Assembly: GCA_023150275.1 (NCBI GenBank)
Contig: JAKLLG010000025.1
Span: 1 to 41,177 of the forward strand
Direction of reading: 5' to 3'
DNA length: 41,177 bases
From: Rhodocyclaceae bacterium
Lineage (GTDB): Bacteria > Pseudomonadota > Gammaproteobacteria > Burkholderiales > Rhodocyclaceae
Under the pieces are notes generated by a model that was not told where the DNA came from, searched no databases, and saw only the letters and a program-made list of their open reading frames with translations. Each line of letters opens with the position of its first letter. Positions within the stretch are counted from its first letter, which is position 1. Shown in pieces: positions 36,599 to 41,177 of the stretch. The position numbers were made by a program, and so were the translations under genes.

Positions 36599-36772
36599 CT
36601 AGTCACCGGGAAAGCGTCGCAGGGCCTGGCGCAGAAAATCCATTTGCGCCTCGAACCGACGACAGGCGCCGCACATCATCAGGTGTACCCGCACCGAGAT
36701 CCGTTCCATGAGGGAGAGTTGGCGATCCTGACCTTCGATCACCAGATGGTGAACTTCCTTGCAGGTCTTCAT
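36599..36772 (-). CDS. zinc-finger (zf-HC2) anti-sigma factor
   Basis: The 57-residue protein has the anti-sigma zinc-finger pattern H30-x3-C34-x2-C37 (HLMMCGAC), with an upstream C4, and no transmembrane segment. It probably holds the adjacent ECF sigma factor inactive until a signal acts. The ATG at 36772 overlaps the sigma stop by 4 bp. In Caulobacter the equivalent bufferin regulon uses a membrane-bound DUF1109 anti-sigma, so the regulator class differs here. Confidence 0.88.
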   Translation of the reverse strand: MKTCKEVHHLVIEGQDRQLSLMERISVRVHLMMCGACRRFEAQMDFLRQALRRFPGD

Positions 36773-37350
36773 TCCGTCCCTACTCCCACGTTGTCTCCGA
36801 ACCATTTCAGTTGCAGGCACTCCCGAAGGCGCATTCGCGCCCTGTACAGCACCACCCAGCAGTTAGACGTACTGATCGCCAACTCCTTACAGATTTCTTC
36901 GGTTTCCATTTCGAGAATTTCACGCATGGTAAAAACCCGGGCCAGATTCTCCGGAAGTGCCTTCATGCACAGCTCCATCACGTCGTAGAAACGGCTCTGC
37001 TGCAGGGATGCTTCGGGGTTGCCCCAGGCGGCGGGTTTTTCCTGCCAGTGGCCGTCGGCGGCAAAGAGGGCGTCGAAGGCGTCGCCATCGCCCTCATCCT
37101 CATCGAGACTGGGCAGCGGCGCCTCGCGGCTACGCTGGCGGATGCGGTCGACGATCTTGTTCTTGAGGATGGAGACCAGCCAGGTCTTCAACTGGGCATT
37201 GCCAGCAAACTTCTCGCGCCCCTGCAGCGCGGCGAGCAGCGTGTCCTGCACCACGTCCTCGGCCGATTGCTCGTCGCGCAGCTGCAGCACGGCAAAGCGC
37301 ATCAGCGTCGGCCGCGCACGTTCGAGCTGGCTTTCGAAATCGTCGGGCAT
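36769..37350 (-). CDS. ECF-type RNA polymerase sigma factor
   Basis: The 193-residue protein has sigma region 2 (about 10-75, LRDEQSAEDVVQDTLLAALQGREKF and LKTWLVSILKNKIVDRIRQ) and region 4 (about 130-185, LPENLARVFTMREILEMETEEICKELAISTSNCWVVLYRARMRLRECL). An acidic linker joins them. It is first of the minus-strand series sigma - anti-sigma - bufA1 - bufB - bufC - doxX - sensor and probably drives it. I could not find a confident autoregulated ECF promoter. Its start lies 16 bp from the sigma-32 promoter of the divergent hsp20 gene. Confidence 0.93.
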   Translation of the reverse strand: MPDDFESQLERARPTLMRFAVLQLRDEQSAEDVVQDTLLAALQGREKFAGNAQLKTWLVSILKNKIVDRIRQRSREAPLPSLDEDEGDGDAFDALFAADGHWQEKPAAWGNPEASLQQSRFYDVMELCMKALPENLARVFTMREILEMETEEICKELAISTSNCWVVLYRARMRLRECLQLKWFGDNVGVGTE

Positions 37351-37366
37351 CCCGATCTCCGGTGGA

Positions 37367-37394
37367 CTTGAAATGCGGAAAGCCTACCCCATTT
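37367..37394 (+). promoter_or_regulatory. sigma-32 heat-shock promoter of hsp20
   Basis: CTTGAAA (37367-37373), 13-bp spacer, CCCCATTT (37387-37394): an almost perfect match to the sigma-32 consensus CTTGAAA-N(11-16)-CCCCATNT. Transcription would start near 37401, about 50 nt before the hsp20 ATG. Confidence 0.88.
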
Positions 37395-37451
37395 CGGTGA
37401 CAGGACGATCAGGATTTCCCCGCAACCCACGCTTTGTTTCAGGAGGATCGT

Positions 37452-37874
37452 ATGAGCAATCTGACCCGTTTCGACCCGCTCGATGACCTGTTCCGCGGCT
37501 TCTTTGTCCGCCCCGTCGAGCTTGGCAACAACCCGGCTGGCGGGCAGCCGCCGGCAATCCGGATGGACGTGAAGGAAGACGGCGACGCCTATCAGGTGCA
37601 CGCCGAACTGCCGGGTGTGAAGAAGGAGGACATCCACGTCACCATCGACGGCAACCTCGTCTCGATCAGCGCCGAGGTCAAGCAGGAGAAGGAAGTGAAG
37701 GACGGCGAGCGCGTGCTGCGCTCCGAGCGTTACTTCGGCAAGGTGTCGCGCTCCTTCCAGCTCGGCCAGGAGATCGACGACGGCAAGGCCGTCGCCAAAT
37801 TCAACGAAGGCGTGCTGGAATTGACGCTGCCCAAGCGCGCGGCCACCGCAAGCAAGCGGCTGGCGATCGACTGA
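37452..37874 (+). CDS. Hsp20/alpha-crystallin family small heat-shock protein
   Basis: ATP-independent holdase chaperone. The 140-residue protein has an N-terminal MSNLTRFDPLDDLFRGFF, an alpha-crystallin domain (about 35-130, MDVKEDGDAYQVHAELPGVKKEDIHV, then FNEGVLELTLPK) and a short C-terminal extension (KRLAID). The ATG at 37452 has AGGAGGA. A consensus sigma-32 promoter upstream and a strong terminator downstream make it a single-gene unit. Confidence 0.96.
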   Translation: MSNLTRFDPLDDLFRGFFVRPVELGNNPAGGQPPAIRMDVKEDGDAYQVHAELPGVKKEDIHVTIDGNLVSISAEVKQEKEVKDGERVLRSERYFGKVSRSFQLGQEIDDGKAVAKFNEGVLELTLPKRAATASKRLAID

Positions 37875-37918
37875 AACGATTTCCGGCGCTCCCCGCCAAA
37901 CTTTCCCTCTCCCCGCTC

Positions 37919-37948
37919 AGGCCGGCATTCTCCATGCCGGCCTTTTTT
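37919..37948 (+). terminator. terminator of hsp20
   Basis: A perfect 10-bp stem AGGCCGGCAT/ATGCCGGCCT with loop TCTCC, followed by a T6 run. Confidence 0.92.
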
Positions 37949-38047
37949 CATTCGCGGCCGTGGTGGCATCCGGGCATGCGGGATGACAAATGCGCAGCAA
38001 GCGTTATCATTGCCGCATATCGACCATTCAAGAGGGGAGACCATCCG

Positions 38048-39662
<1,615 letters not shown>

Positions 39663-39702
39663 GGCCGGCGCCGGAGTTGGCGCAATTTGCAATATGAAAT
39701 CA

Positions 39703-39734
39703 CGAGCGCCCTATTCATGGGCGCTTCGTTTTTG
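39703..39734 (+). terminator. terminator after argB
   Basis: A stem AGCGCCC/GGGCGCT (39705-39711 with 39719-39725), extended with one bulge, and a 7-nt loop, followed by TCGTTTTTG. Confidence 0.7.
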
Positions 39735-39759
39735 AATCAACAATGGCTTAATTTGCACG

Positions 39760-40401
39760 ATGCCCGCTGAACGCACCTGGCTGTTCGATCTCGACAACAC
39801 GCTGCACAACGCCAGCCCGCACATCTTTCCGCACATCAACCGTTCGATGCGCGAATACATCGAGCGTCATCTCGGCGTCGACAAGGACGAGGCGACCCGC
39901 CTGCGCCAGACCTACTGGGATCGCTACGGCGCCACGCTGACCGGGCTGGTGCGCCACCACGGCGTCGATCCGCGCCACTTCCTGCACGAGACGCACCAGT
40001 TCGAAGACCTGCACCGGATGGTCGTCTTCGAGCGCGGGCTCAAGGCCATGCTGCAGCGCCTGCCCGGCCGCAAGATCATCTTCTCCAATGCGCCGCGCCA
40101 CTACACCGAGGCCGTCCTCCGCCTCGCCGGCATCCGGCAGGAATTCGCTGCGGTCTATTCGATCGAGCAGTTGCGTTTCCGGCCCAAGCCGGCCATCAGC
40201 GGCTTCCTGCGCATCCTGCGTCGCGAACGGCTCGATGCGAAGCGCTGCGTGATGGTCGAGGACAGCCTCGCCAACCTCGTCACGGCCAAACGGCTCGGCA
40301 TCAGAACCGTGTGGGTGAGTGCCGGCTTACGCCGCTCGACGCACGTCGACGTAAGGTTGCGACGCGTCACCCGCTTGCCGGCATTCCTCGGCCGGCTATA
40401 A
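39760..40401 (+). CDS. pyrimidine 5'-nucleotidase (HAD superfamily)
   Basis: HAD phosphatase predicted to dephosphorylate pyrimidine nucleotides or similar substrates. The 213-residue protein has motif I DLDNTL (nucleophile D10, acid/base D12), motif II in IFSNAPRHY, the motif III lysine in RFRPKPAI and motif IV VEDSLAN. A helical cap sits between motifs I and II. This gene beside slmA is a common betaproteobacterial arrangement. The slmA promoter overlaps its last codons. Confidence 0.92.
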   Translation: MPAERTWLFDLDNTLHNASPHIFPHINRSMREYIERHLGVDKDEATRLRQTYWDRYGATLTGLVRHHGVDPRHFLHETHQFEDLHRMVVFERGLKAMLQRLPGRKIIFSNAPRHYTEAVLRLAGIRQEFAAVYSIEQLRFRPKPAISGFLRILRRERLDAKRCVMVEDSLANLVTAKRLGIRTVWVSAGLRRSTHVDVRLRRVTRLPAFLGRL

Positions 40402-40402
40402 T
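40375..40402 (+). promoter_or_regulatory. slmA promoter
   Basis: TTGCCG (40375-40380), 16 bp, TATAAT (40397-40402). The -10 includes the stop codon of the upstream gene. Confidence 0.65.
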
Positions 40403-40430
40403 CCGGCATCCAAAAACAAGGGAGCGAGAC

Positions 40431-41027
40431 ATGCCGAAACCCGGCGAACGCAAGCTGCAGATCCTGCAGACGCTGGCAGAAATGCTGGAAAACCCGAAGG
40501 GCGAAAAGATCACCACCGCCGCCCTTGCCGCCAAGCTGGATTGTTCCGAAGCCGCCCTCTACCGCCACTTCGCCAGCAAGGCGCAGATGTTCGAGGGCCT
40601 CATCGAATTCATCGAATCGAGCCTCTTCTCGGTGATCAACCAGGTGCAGGCCGAAGAGCAGGACGGTCTCGTGCAGACCGAACACATCCTCGCGCTGCTG
40701 CTGCGTTTCGCGCAGAAGAACCGCGGCATGACCCGCGTGCTGATCGGCGAAGCGCTAGTCAACGAGAACGAACGTCTGCAAACCCGCATCAACGCCTTGC
40801 TCGACAAGCTCGAAGCGGCGCTCAAGCAGTCGCTGCGCGTCGCCGCCACGCAGGGCCGCGTCGACGCCGGCATGGATTTCGGCGCCATGGCCAACGTGCT
40901 CGTCAGCTACGCCATCGGCCGCTGGCAGGCCTACGCCAAATCCGGCTTCACGCGCGAACCGCTGGCGCAGTGGGCGCAGCAGTGGCCGATGCTGGCGGTG
41001 GCGATTCTGGCGAGTCGTAGCGCCTGA
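40431..41027 (+). CDS. slmA: nucleoid occlusion factor SlmA (TetR family)
   Basis: DNA-binding protein that blocks FtsZ ring assembly over the nucleoid. The 198-residue protein has a TetR helix-turn-helix (ITTAALAAKLDCSEAALYRHFASKAQMFEGLIEFIE, about 27-62) and the SlmA-type ligand-like domain (RFAQKNRGMTRVLIGEALVNENERLQ). The ATG at 40431 has GGGAGCGAG. The 3' end of a group II intron lies 14 bp after its stop, on the other strand. Confidence 0.95.
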   Translation: MPKPGERKLQILQTLAEMLENPKGEKITTAALAAKLDCSEAALYRHFASKAQMFEGLIEFIESSLFSVINQVQAEEQDGLVQTEHILALLLRFAQKNRGMTRVLIGEALVNENERLQTRINALLDKLEAALKQSLRVAATQGRVDAGMDFGAMANVLVSYAIGRWQAYAKSGFTREPLAQWAQQWPMLAVAILASRSA

Positions 41028-41041
41028 TCGTAGCGCATCTC

Positions 41042-41177
41042 ATCGAGTAGGGGACGGGGTCACCCCCGTCGCCCTCTCACACCACCGGACGTGCGGTTCC
41101 GCATCCGGCGGTTCATTGAACACACTGGAGTCGTCGCATCGTATCGAGTAGCGACACCAGCCCCAAACGATCAAAAA
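41042..41177 (-). mobile_element. group II intron, 3' end (domains V-VI), continues beyond the window
   Basis: On the minus strand, 41114-41081 is a 34-nt domain V: outer stem ACCGCCGG/CCGGTGGT and inner TGCG-GAAC-CGCA. A GTGTGAGAGGG linker follows, then domain VI (stem ACGGGG/CCCCGT) and the 3' end CCTACTCGAT (to 41042). The A of CTACTCGAT seven bases from the end is the likely branch point. The intron's reverse transcriptase, if any, lies outside. Confidence 0.85.
41081..41114 (-). ncRNA. group II intron domain V
   Basis: 34-nt catalytic hairpin with the CGC-type triad near its 5' strand (GAACCGCCGG) and the two-base bulge before the distal stem. It is the most conserved part of group II introns and supports the call above. 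Confidence 0.8.

Overview
The window looks like chromosome of a GC-rich betaproteobacterium, most likely a member of the Rhodocyclales. This is judged from gene content and protein style (tyrS beside an rRNA operon, rplM-rpsI, argC, erpA, a bactofilin, pilBCD, aspS with a barnase/barstar pair, and argB with slmA). No database search was possible, so the placement is an inference. About two thirds of the window is ordinary core genome. The rest, roughly 24.1-37.4 kb, is accessory and holds the most interesting material.

Layout. Positions 1-370 are the leader and tandem promoters of an rRNA operon that reads leftward out of the window. From 379 to 6.6 kb come tyrS, a divergent M23 peptidase, erpA, a bactofilin, a DUF6776 membrane protein, argC, rpsI and rplM. 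The 6.6-7.08 kb gap carries a strong candidate small RNA with anti-Shine-Dalgarno motifs. From 7.1 to 18 kb come an OsmC protein, coq7, a CNP1-like protein, rppH, proS, a lytic transglycosylase, ffh, a CcsA/YpjD-like membrane protein and the type IV pilus genes pilB-pilC-pilD. From 18 to 24 kb come an FmdB-type zinc ribbon protein, a DUF502 protein, aspS, a secreted barnase-type RNase with barstar, nudB, a TVP38-type membrane protein, a peroxiredoxin-like protein and a SnoaL-like protein.

Accessory region. A bufferin (copper-binding RiPP) operon, bufA2-bufB-bufC, lies at 24.18-26.16 kb on the plus strand. It is followed by a ParE-type toxin-antitoxin pair. Next is a degraded integron. It has the 5' part of an integrase gene under a perfect LexA palindrome, a recombination junction, and four gene cassettes each ended by an attC-like site. 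One cassette is split by an IS481-family element and another by an IS21-family element. The last attC core overlaps the stop codon of a chemoreceptor-like sensor gene. This gene ends a second, different bufferin operon on the minus strand, in the order ECF sigma factor, zinc-finger anti-sigma, bufA1, bufB, bufC, doxX, sensor. Two bufferin loci with different precursor types therefore flank the integron, pointing inward.

Right end. A small heat-shock protein gene carries a textbook sigma-32 promoter. It is followed by a low-complexity secreted protein, argB, a pyrimidine 5'-nucleotidase and slmA. The last ~136 bases are the 3' end (domains V and VI) of a group II intron on the minus strand that continues beyond the window.
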